Shown here: positions 42,626 to 51,556 of the stretch, in pieces
Position numbering within the stretch: the stretch's first letter is position 1
How the letters are laid out: the number at the start of each line of letters is the position of its first letter
Source: Sphingobacterium sp. FBM7-1
Lineage (GTDB): Bacteria; Bacteroidota; Bacteroidia; Sphingobacteriales; Sphingobacteriaceae
Length of the DNA: 64,000 bases
Direction of reading: 5' to 3'
NCBI RefSeq assembly: GCF_020687765.1
Contig: NZ_JAJEWJ010000002.1
Location: 1 to 64,000 of the forward strand
The notes under the pieces: generated by a model
What the model was told of the DNA's origin: nothing
Seen by the model: the letters and a program-made list of their open reading frames with translations, nothing else
Databases searched by the model: none
Position numbers and translations under genes: made by a program

Positions 42626-43687
42626 ATGACTTTTACCTACCTTCATATTTGTTTGGTTTTGATATTAAGTTCAAGTTGCTCTTTGTCTGGAGTGACAAAA
42701 GACTCCGCAGGTTCGACGGAGGAACAACGTTTTGCAAACCCGGTATTTGAGCCGGTATTGGCAGATCCTTCTGTGGTATTTGACGGAAATGAAAATAAAT
42801 TCTACGCTTACGGTACCGAAGATAATTGGGGGGACGGACAAGACGCTCGTTTCGTGCCGATCTTAGAATCGACGAATTTGACGGATTGGCGGTATGTCGC
42901 TGAGGCTTTCGAGCAGAAGCCGGCGTGGAAGAAAGAAGGGTGGATATGGGCCCCGGATATTAATAATATATACGGCCAGTATTATCTTTATTATTCCATA
43001 TCCACTTGGGGAGATAGCGATCCGGGAATTGGACTTGCTATTGCCGATAGTCCGACTGGTCCGTTTGTCGATCAAGGGAAGTTGTTTACGAGTAAAGAGA
43101 TGGATGTGCCCAATTCGATAGACCCGTTCTATATAGCGGAAAATGGCGAAGAATATCTTTTTTGGGGCAGTTTCGATCGCGGTCCAAAGCAGGGGACCTA
43201 CGCTGTTAAATTGAAAGACAATGGCAGAAGAGTGAAGAGCTTTTTAGACACGACGAAGATTGCTGCCGGAGATTTTGAAGCTGTCATGATACACAAAAAA
43301 GACGGCTATTATTATTTCTTTGGTTCCAAAGGAAGTTGCTGTGAGGGAGCTAAAAGCGGATACCATGTATTAGTGGGCAGGTCGCAGCACTTACTCGGCC
43401 CCTATCTTGATAAAGAAGGAAATGATATACGGGTAAGAGGGCGCGGTACGGTGGTGATGAAAGGCAACGATACCTATGCCGGGCCTGGGCATAACTCACG
43501 CATTTTTACGGATAAAGACGGAAAGGATTGGATATTGTACCATGCCATAAAAAAAGAGGACGCTAAGTTAATAAACGGCACTTCTAGGAGAGTTTTGATG
43601 TTGGACGAGGTGCGTTGGGAAGAGGGCTGGCCTATCATCCATGACGGAGAGCCATCTCATGCACGGAACGTAGTGCCATCTTTTTAA
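42626..43687 (+). CDS. GH43 glycoside hydrolase lipoprotein
   Basis: A 353-residue enzyme. The start is set at the ATG at 42626 (MTFTYLHICL); codons upstream use a TTG inside a palindrome. Lipobox LSSSC (C18). The GH43 five-blade propeller carries the general base D47 (VLADPSV), the pKa Asp D166 (NSIDPF) and the acid Glu E218 (GDFEAV), so it should be active. It is closely similar to the GH43 part of the 52910 gene, including SKGSCC and YAGPGHN segments. Arabinofuranosidase, xylosidase or galactosidase action is possible. It pairs with the next GH43 gene after 30 bp. Confidence 0.88.
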   Translation: MTFTYLHICLVLILSSSCSLSGVTKDSAGSTEEQRFANPVFEPVLADPSVVFDGNENKFYAYGTEDNWGDGQDARFVPILESTNLTDWRYVAEAFEQKPAWKKEGWIWAPDINNIYGQYYLYYSISTWGDSDPGIGLAIADSPTGPFVDQGKLFTSKEMDVPNSIDPFYIAENGEEYLFWGSFDRGPKQGTYAVKLKDNGRRVKSFLDTTKIAAGDFEAVMIHKKDGYYYFFGSKGSCCEGAKSGYHVLVGRSQHLLGPYLDKEGNDIRVRGRGTVVMKGNDTYAGPGHNSRIFTDKDGKDWILYHAIKKEDAKLINGTSRRVLMLDEVRWEEGWPIIHDGEPSHARNVVPSF

Positions 43688-43717
43688 AAATGATCGATAT
43701 TGTAAATAACTGAACGG

Positions 43718-44809
43718 ATGATACTAAAAAGATTACACCTATTTATATTTTTTGTTAGCTGTTTGATAACAGCTAAAGCGCAGTTAGCCACTGTCAACCC
43801 ATTGGAAGTGCCTTTTGGGGATCCTTATATTCTGTTAGATGAACGGACCGGGATATATTACATGTATGGAACGGGAGGGACCGAAAATGGTTTTGTGGCC
43901 TATTCTTCAAATGATTTAAAAAAATGGAAAAAGGAGGGCGTGGTATACACGGCTGCCCAAGAAAAGTCTTGGGGGGTCAAGGATTTTTGGGCGCCAGAAG
44001 TATATCAGTGGGGGGATAAGTTTTATATGTTTTATAGCGCGCATTGGAAAGTAAATCCCGACAATGAGTTGGAGAACTATAAAATCGGTATCGCGGTTTC
44101 ATCGGCCCCTACCGGGCCCTTTGAGGATGTCACCGGAAAGCCGCTGTTCGACCCGGGCTACCCCGTGATTGATGGCAACGTGTATATCGCCGATGACGGA
44201 CGAAAATACCTGTACTATTCAAGATGTTGCTATAAACATCCTGTGGAGTCGGAAATTGCGGATTGGGCGAGAAAACAAGGTCTGTATGATGAAATTGAAG
44301 AAAGTTGGGTCTACGGAGTGGAGCTTAAACCCGATTTGACCGGAATTATAGGTGAGCCGGTTCTATTGCTTCGTCCGCCACTTAAAATGAATGATAAACA
44401 AGCAGAATGGGAAAGTCGATCCGTTACGAGTAAGGAAATCAACCGTCGCTGGACAGAGGGTTCATATACGTTTAAGTGGGGGGGACAGTACTATATGATG
44501 TACTCTGCAAATCATTTTGCAGGAGAAAACTATGCAGTGGGTTATGCCACCGCGGATCATCCTTTAGGGCCATACAGCAAAGCAACGAATAATCCAATTC
44601 TGGAAAAAAATACACATAAGGGAGGGAAAGTTTCGGGAACAGGGCATAACAGTGTGTTAAAAACGCCGGACGGGAAAATGTGGTGTGTGTATCACGGCCG
44701 AACAGCCGAGACCGGGCAACAACGTATGGTATTTATTGATGAAATGACAATCCGGGACGATGGAACATTAGTGGTATTAGGACCAACACACAAAGATGAT
44801 AACCTTTAA
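43718..44809 (+). CDS. GH43 glycoside hydrolase (second type)
   Basis: A 363-residue secreted enzyme with a signal peptide ending near AKAQL. Catalytic residues are D35 (PFGDPYIL), D152 (VIDGNVYI) and E247 in TEGSYTFK; most GH43 read EGPY there, so the Gly-Ser is slightly unusual. It belongs to a different GH43 branch from its neighbour, so the two may remove different side chains. It ends in a 4-bp convergent overlap with the response regulator gene. Co-transcription with the previous GH43 is likely. Confidence 0.85.
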   Translation: MILKRLHLFIFFVSCLITAKAQLATVNPLEVPFGDPYILLDERTGIYYMYGTGGTENGFVAYSSNDLKKWKKEGVVYTAAQEKSWGVKDFWAPEVYQWGDKFYMFYSAHWKVNPDNELENYKIGIAVSSAPTGPFEDVTGKPLFDPGYPVIDGNVYIADDGRKYLYYSRCCYKHPVESEIADWARKQGLYDEIEESWVYGVELKPDLTGIIGEPVLLLRPPLKMNDKQAEWESRSVTSKEINRRWTEGSYTFKWGGQYYMMYSANHFAGENYAVGYATADHPLGPYSKATNNPILEKNTHKGGKVSGTGHNSVLKTPDGKMWCVYHGRTAETGQQRMVFIDEMTIRDDGTLVVLGPTHKDDNL

Positions 44810-45612
44810 GATTGGATGATGTTTTTTCTGCTGTTTATTTGTTGAATATATTCGCTCGGTGACATACCATAATATTTCTGGAAATTACGCCCGAAGTGTG
44901 TTTGGGAGCTAAAACCGACGAGATAGGATACTTCAAATATCTTGTAGTTATGTTGGATCAATAACTCTGTTGCTTTTTTCAATCGCGCCATATTGATGAG
45001 TTCATTGGGGGAGACAGCCGATATGCACTTGATTCTTCTATACAAGGTGGGTCTGCTCATATTCATCAAATCGGCTAATTTTTCGACATCCAAATTCGGA
45101 TCTGCTAGATGTTGTTGGATAACCTCGTATATTCTTTCTAAAAAAGCTTCATCACTTTTGTGAATATTTGTGGTGTTGACATGCACAAAAGGAGAGGAAA
45201 TGAAAAACTCTTTTACCTTATTCCTATTCAGTAACAAACTGTGAATTTGTGCACGAAGATATTCTGGCGAAAAAGGCTTTTCGATGTAGGCATCGGCACC
45301 GATTTCCAGTCCTTCAATTTTTGCATTCAACGAATTTTTTGCCGTGAGGAGGATGACAGGGATATGCGAATTTTTAAGGTTTGACTTGATCGTTTTACAT
45401 ACCTCGAAACCATCCATTTCCGGCATCATCACGTCACACACGATGAGATCAATCAAGACACGGTTTAATATATCCAGCGCCTCTGCCCCGTTGGTCGCCC
45501 TCACGATCTCAAACTGATCGCTTAAATCATCTTCCAGAAAGTCTAAAATCTCCATATTGTCGTCTACAATAAGAATTTCAGGTTTATAGTTACGGTCCAT
45601 CATCTCTTCCAT
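44806..45612 (-). CDS. response regulator with REC and AraC DNA-binding domains
   Basis: A 268-residue regulator. REC domain (about 12-130) with acidic pair D17/D18, phospho-acceptor D60 (IVCDVMMPEMDGFE), T90 and K112. AraC domain (about 165-260): LDVEKLADLMNMSRPTLYRRI and FEVSYLVGFSSQTHFGRNF are the two helix-turn-helices. Together with the 39275-42397 kinase it makes up all parts of a hybrid two-component system, but as two proteins. The closest targets are the repeated sites upstream of susC and the GH43 pair. MDRNYK at residue 5 is an alternative start. Confidence 0.92.
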   Translation of the reverse strand: MEEMMDRNYKPEILIVDDNMEILDFLEDDLSDQFEIVRATNGAEALDILNRVLIDLIVCDVMMPEMDGFEVCKTIKSNLKNSHIPVILLTAKNSLNAKIEGLEIGADAYIEKPFSPEYLRAQIHSLLLNRNKVKEFFISSPFVHVNTTNIHKSDEAFLERIYEVIQQHLADPNLDVEKLADLMNMSRPTLYRRIKCISAVSPNELINMARLKKATELLIQHNYKIFEVSYLVGFSSQTHFGRNFQKYYGMSPSEYIQQINSRKNIIQS

Positions 45613-45711
45613 ATTCTTTTCGTTGTTTACTTCTCGGGCTCTTATTCTTTTTTAAAAATACACATAAGTTTTCTTTTGGAAAGCGTGATTGGAGTAGATT
45701 AATCAGAGAAA

Positions 45712-45742
45712 GACAAAATAAAGAGTTTTTGATACAAAACGT
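45712..45742 (+). promoter_or_regulatory. glycan-locus regulator site, copy A
   Basis: CAAAA words start 21 bp apart (45714, 45735), and the second half lies in a perfect TTTTG-ATA-CAAAA palindrome (45727-45739). A 21-bp period is typical of AraC-type binding. Confidence 0.55.
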
Positions 45743-45901
45743 GGAATTTATAATATACTTATTTGCTTACTTGCGTTTGTTATTAATGCCATTATTATAT
45801 TAACCGTATAAGACATAATTATAAACAAATTAGAACAGATGAAAAATCTAAACAAGAAATATTGCAAAGAGGGGCTACTTTACCAATCTGATTGTAAAGA
45901 A

Positions 45902-45932
45902 GACAAACTAACTATGTTTTGAAACAAAATGT
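45902..45932 (+). promoter_or_regulatory. glycan-locus regulator site, copy B
   Basis: CAAAC and CAAAA words start 21 bp apart (45904, 45925); the second lies in TTTTG-AAA-CAAAA (45917-45929). It is 190 bp from copy A and 110 bp before the susC ATG. Confidence 0.55.
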
Positions 45933-45986
45933 TGAATAGACTTGCGAATTTTTGATGTACTTAGCATATGTTAAATTCAGAAAGTC

Positions 45987-45995
45987 TTGATACAA
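45987..45995 (+). promoter_or_regulatory. weak copy of the TTGATACAA core
   Basis: TTG-ATA-CAA matches the core of copies A and D, but the flanks and the 21-bp partner are poor. It is 47 bp before susC and may overlap its promoter. Confidence 0.3.
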
Positions 45996-46041
45996 CTTTT
46001 TGATGTCTGTTAATTAGCTAGTCAATAAACTTAAATATATC

Positions 46042-49000
46042 ATGAACAAATTGTTACATATTCCTTTTAAGCTTATATTCCTATTTGTCGGCGCCTTGTC
46101 TTTCTCTGAAGCATTGGGCTCGGAGAAAGTTGTGGAGCGAGATGAGCATTCTATCTCTTTTGCCGATTTGGATATACAAACAAAAGAAGTGCGAGGGACT
46201 GTCGCAGATGCCACGGGGCCTTTAGCTGATGTTGCGGTTTTTATCAAAGAATCTCAACGTTCGAGGGTCACGACCGATCAAAATGGAGAGTTCGTTGTTG
46301 CTGTTGCCGACGACGATATCTTAGTTTTTTCAAAAGAAGGATTTGAACCTTTGGAAATTCCTGTAAGAGGCATTAACCAACTCGATGTTACATTACAAAG
46401 CTTAACGGCTACCGATGTAAAAAAAGACCCGGAGGTGGGGAATATCGAAATACGAGGAACGGTTACAGATTCTACAGCACAAAAAATTAGTGGCGTTTCC
46501 GTTGCCGTAAAAGGTAGCTCTTCTATTTCTACCGCTACGGACGGCAATGGCATGTATATTCTTTCCGTGCCCAAGGGTTCTACGTTGCGTTTTTCAGCAG
46601 TTGGTTTCCAAGATACAGAAGCGACTGTGCAAAGCAACCCTGTCATTAACATTGTGTTGTATCAGTCTACGTCGATGGTAGAAGATGTCGTGGTTACGGC
46701 ATTTGGTGGTCAAACCAGAAGAGCAGAACTCGTCGGAGCGGTGACAACCGTTACGCCGAAAGATCTGAAGATACCGTCGAGTAATTTGACGACGGCTTTG
46801 GCTGGCCGCGTGGCCGGAATGATTGCTTTCCAACGTTCGGGTGAGCCTGGGGCTGACAATGCTTCTTTCTTTGTCCGCGGTATTTCTACCTTTGGGTCAA
46901 ATACCAACCCACTGATATTGATTGACAATATTGAATTAACTGCTACCGATTTATCCTATTTGCAACCGGATGATATTGAGAGCTTCTCCGTAATGAAAGA
47001 TGCCGCAGCTACAGCATTGTATGGTGCAAGAGGGGCTAATGGTGTTATTCTCGTAACGACCAAGCAAGGGCAAGTCGGTAAAATAAATACGAACGTCCGT
47101 TTCGAGCAATCCATATCGGCGCCGACACGAAACTTGGAATTTGCTGATCCAATTACGTATATGCGGTTGCACAATGAGGCTATTGTAACGCGCGAGCCGC
47201 TCGCCGATTTGCTTTATTCGCCCGAGAAAATCGACAATACGGTGCTGGGATCAGGATCATTTATGTTTCCGTCTACGGATTGGCACAAGGAGTTGTTGCA
47301 AGATTATGCGCTAACGCGACGGGCAAATATGAGTGTGAGTGGGGGAAGCCAGCTAGCGACATATTATATTACCGGAGCATACACACACGACAGTGGTATT
47401 TTGAAAACGGACCGCCGTAATAATTTCAATAACGGAATCAGCAATAACGTCTTTACTTTACGGTCGAATGTCATCATCAGACCGATCAATACCATGGAAA
47501 TTACGACAAGATTCAGTGGAACGTTTAGTAATTATACTGGGCCAACGTACACAGGTACGCAGATGTATGATTTGATTAAACGGAGTAATCCTGTGCTATT
47601 TCCCGCATATTATCCGGTAGATGAGCAGCATCGATTAACAGAACACATTTTGTTTGGAAATGAATTGGCGTCGAACGGATCCTATTATATCAATCCTTAC
47701 GCCGAGCTTGTTAAAGGTTATCAGGAACGAGGCCGATCAAACCTTTCTGCTCAGTTTCAGGTTAGCCAGAGGTTGAATTTTTTGACGGAAGGATTACGTG
47801 CAAGGGCATTGGTCAACGTATTACGCATTGGCTCGCACTCTATTTCACGGTATTATAACCCGTTTTGGTATGGACTCAGTTCTTATAATCGACTAGACGA
47901 CACGTATTCCATATATAATCTTAACCCTAATGATGGTACGGATTATCTGGGATATGAGAGCTCTATTGGTGTGCCTACAGCAAACTTTTATTTTGAAGGA
48001 CATTTAAATTATAATCGCACGTTTAATGACAAGCACAGTGTAGGCGGTTTGTTAGTTTATATGTTGCGTAACAATGTTTCATTAGGGGCCTCTGATGTCC
48101 AAGGATCATTGCCCTACAGAAACGTGGGTTTATCAGGGCGGGCTACTTATGGCTATGACGACCGTTATATCGCGGAATTTAACTTTGGTTACAATGGTTC
48201 GGAACGATTCCATCCCGACCACCAGTTTGGTTTTTTCCCTTCCGCCGGTGTGGCATGGAATATTTCTAATGAACCTTGGTTTGCCGGTTCAAAACTGAAT
48301 AATACCATCTCCATGCTTAAATTAAGGGCCACGTATGGTGTCGTAGGAAATGACAATATCGGGTCTGGTCGATTTTTATACTTGTCGAATATCAACATGG
48401 ATAATACGAACTTGACACAGCGCTTTGGAATTCAACGTGGGTATAGCAATTCCGGAATTTCTGTCGGGCGGTATGCTGATCCGAATATACTTTGGGAAAA
48501 AGCTAAAAAAGCAAATTTCGGTGCAGAGCTGGAGTTTAGTAACGGACTCAAATTGATTGGGGAGTATTTTTTCGAGGATCGAACCGATATTTTAATGACC
48601 CGATCGAATATTCCGAGAACTATGGGATTATGGGTAACACCGAGTTCTAACGTGGGAGAGGCAAGAGCATGGGGAATAGATGGGCAATTAGCTTACAATA
48701 GATCATTCACAAATTCCTGGTTACAACTGATGGGAAACTTTACATTTGCCCGAAACCGTTATAAAACCTTCGATGAACTGCATTTTCCAAACGAGCCGTG
48801 GCAATCCCGGGTGGGTTATTCCTTTCAGCAACGATGGGGCTATATCGCAGAGCGTCTCTTTATTGATGAGAATGAGGTTGCTAACTCTCCGACACAGTTT
48901 GGTACCTACGCAGCAGGTGATATAAAATACCGGGATGTAAATCGTGATGGGGTTATTACAGAGTTGGACCAGGTGCCCATTGGTTACCCTACCGTACCAG

Positions 49001-49500
49001 AAATTATCTACGGGTTCGGAGCATCCTACGGTTATAAAAACTTTGATGTGTCGGTCTTTTTTCAAGGACTGGGCAACGAATCCCTCTGGATAAGTTATAA
49101 CGATAACTCTCCGTTTTTTTCAAACAACACCAATAGCGGCCTTATTGGTCATAACCAATTGACGCAGTTTATTGCCGATAGTTATTGGAATGAAGATTCG
49201 AGAGATATCTATGCGCTTTGGCCGAGGCTTTCTACATCGAGTGTGGAGAATAATCGGCAGGTCAGTACTTGGTTTATGCGAGACGGCTCTTTTCTCCGGT
49301 TAAAATCGGCAGAGATCGGATATAAGCTGCCCGAACGTATATCATCCAAGGCTGGTTTGAAATCAGCACGGTTGTACTTTAATGGGCTGAACTTATTTAC
49401 GTGGAGCAAATTTAAGTTATGGGATGTAGAGCAGGGAGGAAATGCACTGAATTATCCTATACAGCGGGTCATAAACGTAGGGATCAATGTTTCACTATAA
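46042..49500 (+). CDS. SusC-family TonB-dependent transporter with two N-terminal regulatory-like domains
   Basis: An 1152-residue outer-membrane transporter. After a signal peptide there are two tandem carboxypeptidase-D regulatory-like domains (about 49-119, EVRGTVADATGPLADV...; and 137-208, IRGTVTDSTAQKISGV...), where most SusC proteins have one. VEDVVVTAFG begins the plug, which includes PLILIDNIE and SVMKDAAATALYGARGANGVILVTTK, the SusC signature. The rest is a barrel ending NVGINVSL. It forms the oligosaccharide import channel with the SusD lipoprotein encoded just after it. Confidence 0.93.
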   Translation: MNKLLHIPFKLIFLFVGALSFSEALGSEKVVERDEHSISFADLDIQTKEVRGTVADATGPLADVAVFIKESQRSRVTTDQNGEFVVAVADDDILVFSKEGFEPLEIPVRGINQLDVTLQSLTATDVKKDPEVGNIEIRGTVTDSTAQKISGVSVAVKGSSSISTATDGNGMYILSVPKGSTLRFSAVGFQDTEATVQSNPVINIVLYQSTSMVEDVVVTAFGGQTRRAELVGAVTTVTPKDLKIPSSNLTTALAGRVAGMIAFQRSGEPGADNASFFVRGISTFGSNTNPLILIDNIELTATDLSYLQPDDIESFSVMKDAAATALYGARGANGVILVTTKQGQVGKINTNVRFEQSISAPTRNLEFADPITYMRLHNEAIVTREPLADLLYSPEKIDNTVLGSGSFMFPSTDWHKELLQDYALTRRANMSVSGGSQLATYYITGAYTHDSGILKTDRRNNFNNGISNNVFTLRSNVIIRPINTMEITTRFSGTFSNYTGPTYTGTQMYDLIKRSNPVLFPAYYPVDEQHRLTEHILFGNELASNGSYYINPYAELVKGYQERGRSNLSAQFQVSQRLNFLTEGLRARALVNVLRIGSHSISRYYNPFWYGLSSYNRLDDTYSIYNLNPNDGTDYLGYESSIGVPTANFYFEGHLNYNRTFNDKHSVGGLLVYMLRNNVSLGASDVQGSLPYRNVGLSGRATYGYDDRYIAEFNFGYNGSERFHPDHQFGFFPSAGVAWNISNEPWFAGSKLNNTISMLKLRATYGVVGNDNIGSGRFLYLSNINMDNTNLTQRFGIQRGYSNSGISVGRYADPNILWEKAKKANFGAELEFSNGLKLIGEYFFEDRTDILMTRSNIPRTMGLWVTPSSNVGEARAWGIDGQLAYNRSFTNSWLQLMGNFTFARNRYKTFDELHFPNEPWQSRVGYSFQQRWGYIAERLFIDENEVANSPTQFGTYAAGDIKYRDVNRDGVITELDQVPIGYPTVPEIIYGFGASYGYKNFDVSVFFQGLGNESLWISYNDNSPFFSNNTNSGLIGHNQLTQFIADSYWNEDSRDIYALWPRLSTSSVENNRQVSTWFMRDGSFLRLKSAEIGYKLPERISSKAGLKSARLYFNGLNLFTWSKFKLWDVEQGGNALNYPIQRVINVGINVSL

Positions 49501-49510
49501 AGCTTTGAAA

Positions 49511-51538
49511 ATGAAAAAAAATCTTATTTATACCAATAGAATTACCATGCGTGGGTTTATCTTTTTGTTATACCGTGCCGGTAAGCTCCTACTTGTGATA
49601 TCAATCATCGCTTTCACGGGGGCTTGTAAAAAATATTTAGATATCGTTCCTGATGGTATTGCAACGATCGATAATGCATTTACGACCAGAATTTCCGCAG
49701 AGAAATACCTGTTCACGTGTTATTCCTATATGCCACAGCAAGGGAGTGTTTCTTCCAATCCGTCGTTTACAGCGGGAGAAGAGTACTTTACGGCTACGAA
49801 CGAAGTCAGTACCAATGGCGCATTAGGCGGTGTAGGCGCTAATATCCAATACGGAAACCAGAATGCCAACGCGCCCCATGCCGATGCTTGGATAGGATAT
49901 GATAACTTAAATGCTCCGGGTCGTTCGCTCTACCAAGGGATTAGTGACTGTAATATTTTTCTAGAAAACATCGACCGCGTACCCGACATGACAGAGGATG
50001 AAAAGGAAAAATGGAAGGGGGAAGTGACCTTTTTGAAAGCTTATTACCACTTTTGGTTAGTCCGGAATTACGGCCCCATCTATATCATGGATCAAAATCT
50101 ACCGGTCGGTGCAAGTATTGAGGAGACCAAAGTCTATCGGAATACGCTGGATGAATGTTTTGAATATATAGAAAGGTTATTCGATGAAGCTTTGGCGAAT
50201 GAATACCTGCCGGAGTACACGGCAAATGAAGCCGAGGAATTGGGACGTATTAACAAGGGAATCGTGTTGGCCTTCAAAGCATATGTACAGGTAACAGCAG
50301 CTAGTCCTTTATTCAATGGTAATACAGACTATGCAAGCATTGTCGATAACCGTGGTATCGCCATATTCAGCCCAAATAAAACAGATGAAGAGAAAAGGGC
50401 ACGTTGGGTAAAGGCCGCGGCAACGAGTAAGGAGGCTATCGATATGTTGGAAATACAGGGACGTTCATTGTATGCCTTTGAAGGTGGGTTAACTTTGCCC
50501 ATATCGGATATCACGAAGACGAAACTGAGTATCAGTGGTGCGGTAAACGAAAATTGGAACCGTGAAGTGATATGGCCGAACACAAATTGCTGGGTAGGGG
50601 GAACATCATCTTCTAATGGGCAGTCAGCCATTGCAGGACATAATTGGCCAAGAGGATTGGTGTCTACTTCAACCAACACGAATTTCACGGCGCGCCTGAA
50701 TGTCCCTTTGAAGTTTGTTCAGAAATTCTATACCAAAAATGGTGTGCCGATTGAAGAAGATATTACCTACGATCGGAATGGAATGTATGACTTGCGGACT
50801 GCAGGAGCAGACCATCGATTGAATATTAGGGAGGGATATACCACAGCCGGACTGAATTTCGACCGTGAGCCAAGGTTTTATGCAGATTTAGTTTTTGATG
50901 GAGGGATATGGTTTGGTTCCGGGTTTTTGGACGAAAGTAATCCTCTTGTAGCAGAGATGCGCTATTCGGGCAGTGCTGGCAGCTTCCGTGCCAACAGCCA
51001 CAATCTGACAGGATATTCCGGAAAAAAGCTAAATAACTATCAGACGACTGTATCGACAGGCTCTAACGCAACAGCTGTTTACTACGCCTGGCCGGTTATG
51101 CGGCTGGCAGACCTCTATTTGCTCTATGCGGAAGCTCTGAATGAGGCAGGAGGAGGTAAAGAAGAGGTGCTGGAATATGTGGATCGCGTACGAGAAAGAG
51201 CTGGGCTCGAAGGTGTAGATCAGTCATGGAGCTTGTATTCGAGTCGGCCGGATAAACCTAATACATTGGAAGGAAGACGAGAAATCATACAACGGGAGCG
51301 TACTATTGAACTGGCATTTGAAGGGAAAGGCTATTGGGATCTGCGCCGCTGGAAGACGGCTTATGAAGAACTCAATAAACCGATTACCGGATGGTACGTA
51401 TATGGCTCTACAGAAGAAGAGTATTATGTTCCGGTAAACTTGTACCAGCCATTGTTTACTATGAAAGATTATTTTTGGCCGATAGCGGTTAACGAGTTAC
51501 AGAAAAATGAAAATCTCGTTCAGAATTTCGGGTATTGA
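49511..51538 (+). CDS. SusD/RagB-family glycan-binding lipoprotein
   Basis: A lipoprotein of 675 residues from the ATG at 49511; an earlier start at 49487 would overlap the susC end by 14 bp. Lipobox FTGAC (C39) is followed by KKYLDIVPDG, a typical SusD start. TPR-like helices (FLKAYYHFWLVRNYGPIYI) and the C-terminal RREIIQRERTIELAFEGKGYWDLRRWK are family signatures. At 675 residues it is on the long side for SusD. It captures glycan at the surface for the SusC pore. Confidence 0.9.
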   Translation: MKKNLIYTNRITMRGFIFLLYRAGKLLLVISIIAFTGACKKYLDIVPDGIATIDNAFTTRISAEKYLFTCYSYMPQQGSVSSNPSFTAGEEYFTATNEVSTNGALGGVGANIQYGNQNANAPHADAWIGYDNLNAPGRSLYQGISDCNIFLENIDRVPDMTEDEKEKWKGEVTFLKAYYHFWLVRNYGPIYIMDQNLPVGASIEETKVYRNTLDECFEYIERLFDEALANEYLPEYTANEAEELGRINKGIVLAFKAYVQVTAASPLFNGNTDYASIVDNRGIAIFSPNKTDEEKRARWVKAAATSKEAIDMLEIQGRSLYAFEGGLTLPISDITKTKLSISGAVNENWNREVIWPNTNCWVGGTSSSNGQSAIAGHNWPRGLVSTSTNTNFTARLNVPLKFVQKFYTKNGVPIEEDITYDRNGMYDLRTAGADHRLNIREGYTTAGLNFDREPRFYADLVFDGGIWFGSGFLDESNPLVAEMRYSGSAGSFRANSHNLTGYSGKKLNNYQTTVSTGSNATAVYYAWPVMRLADLYLLYAEALNEAGGGKEEVLEYVDRVRERAGLEGVDQSWSLYSSRPDKPNTLEGRREIIQRERTIELAFEGKGYWDLRRWKTAYEELNKPITGWYVYGSTEEEYYVPVNLYQPLFTMKDYFWPIAVNELQKNENLVQNFGY

Positions 51539-51556
51539 TTATAGAATCTAAGATAT

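Larger units (their letters stand above)
45613..46041. promoter_or_regulatory. divergent control region of the response regulator and susC
   Basis: A 429-bp AT-rich gap with no credible gene. It carries two full motif copies (45712, 45902) and one weaker core (45987). No TAnnTTTG box was found close to susC, in line with an activator-dependent promoter. Confidence 0.65.

Noticed and set aside
45613-46041. Possible small RNA or hidden gene in the regulator/susC gap
   Set aside because: No terminator hairpin, promoter box or open frame of note was found; the repeats read better as regulator sites.
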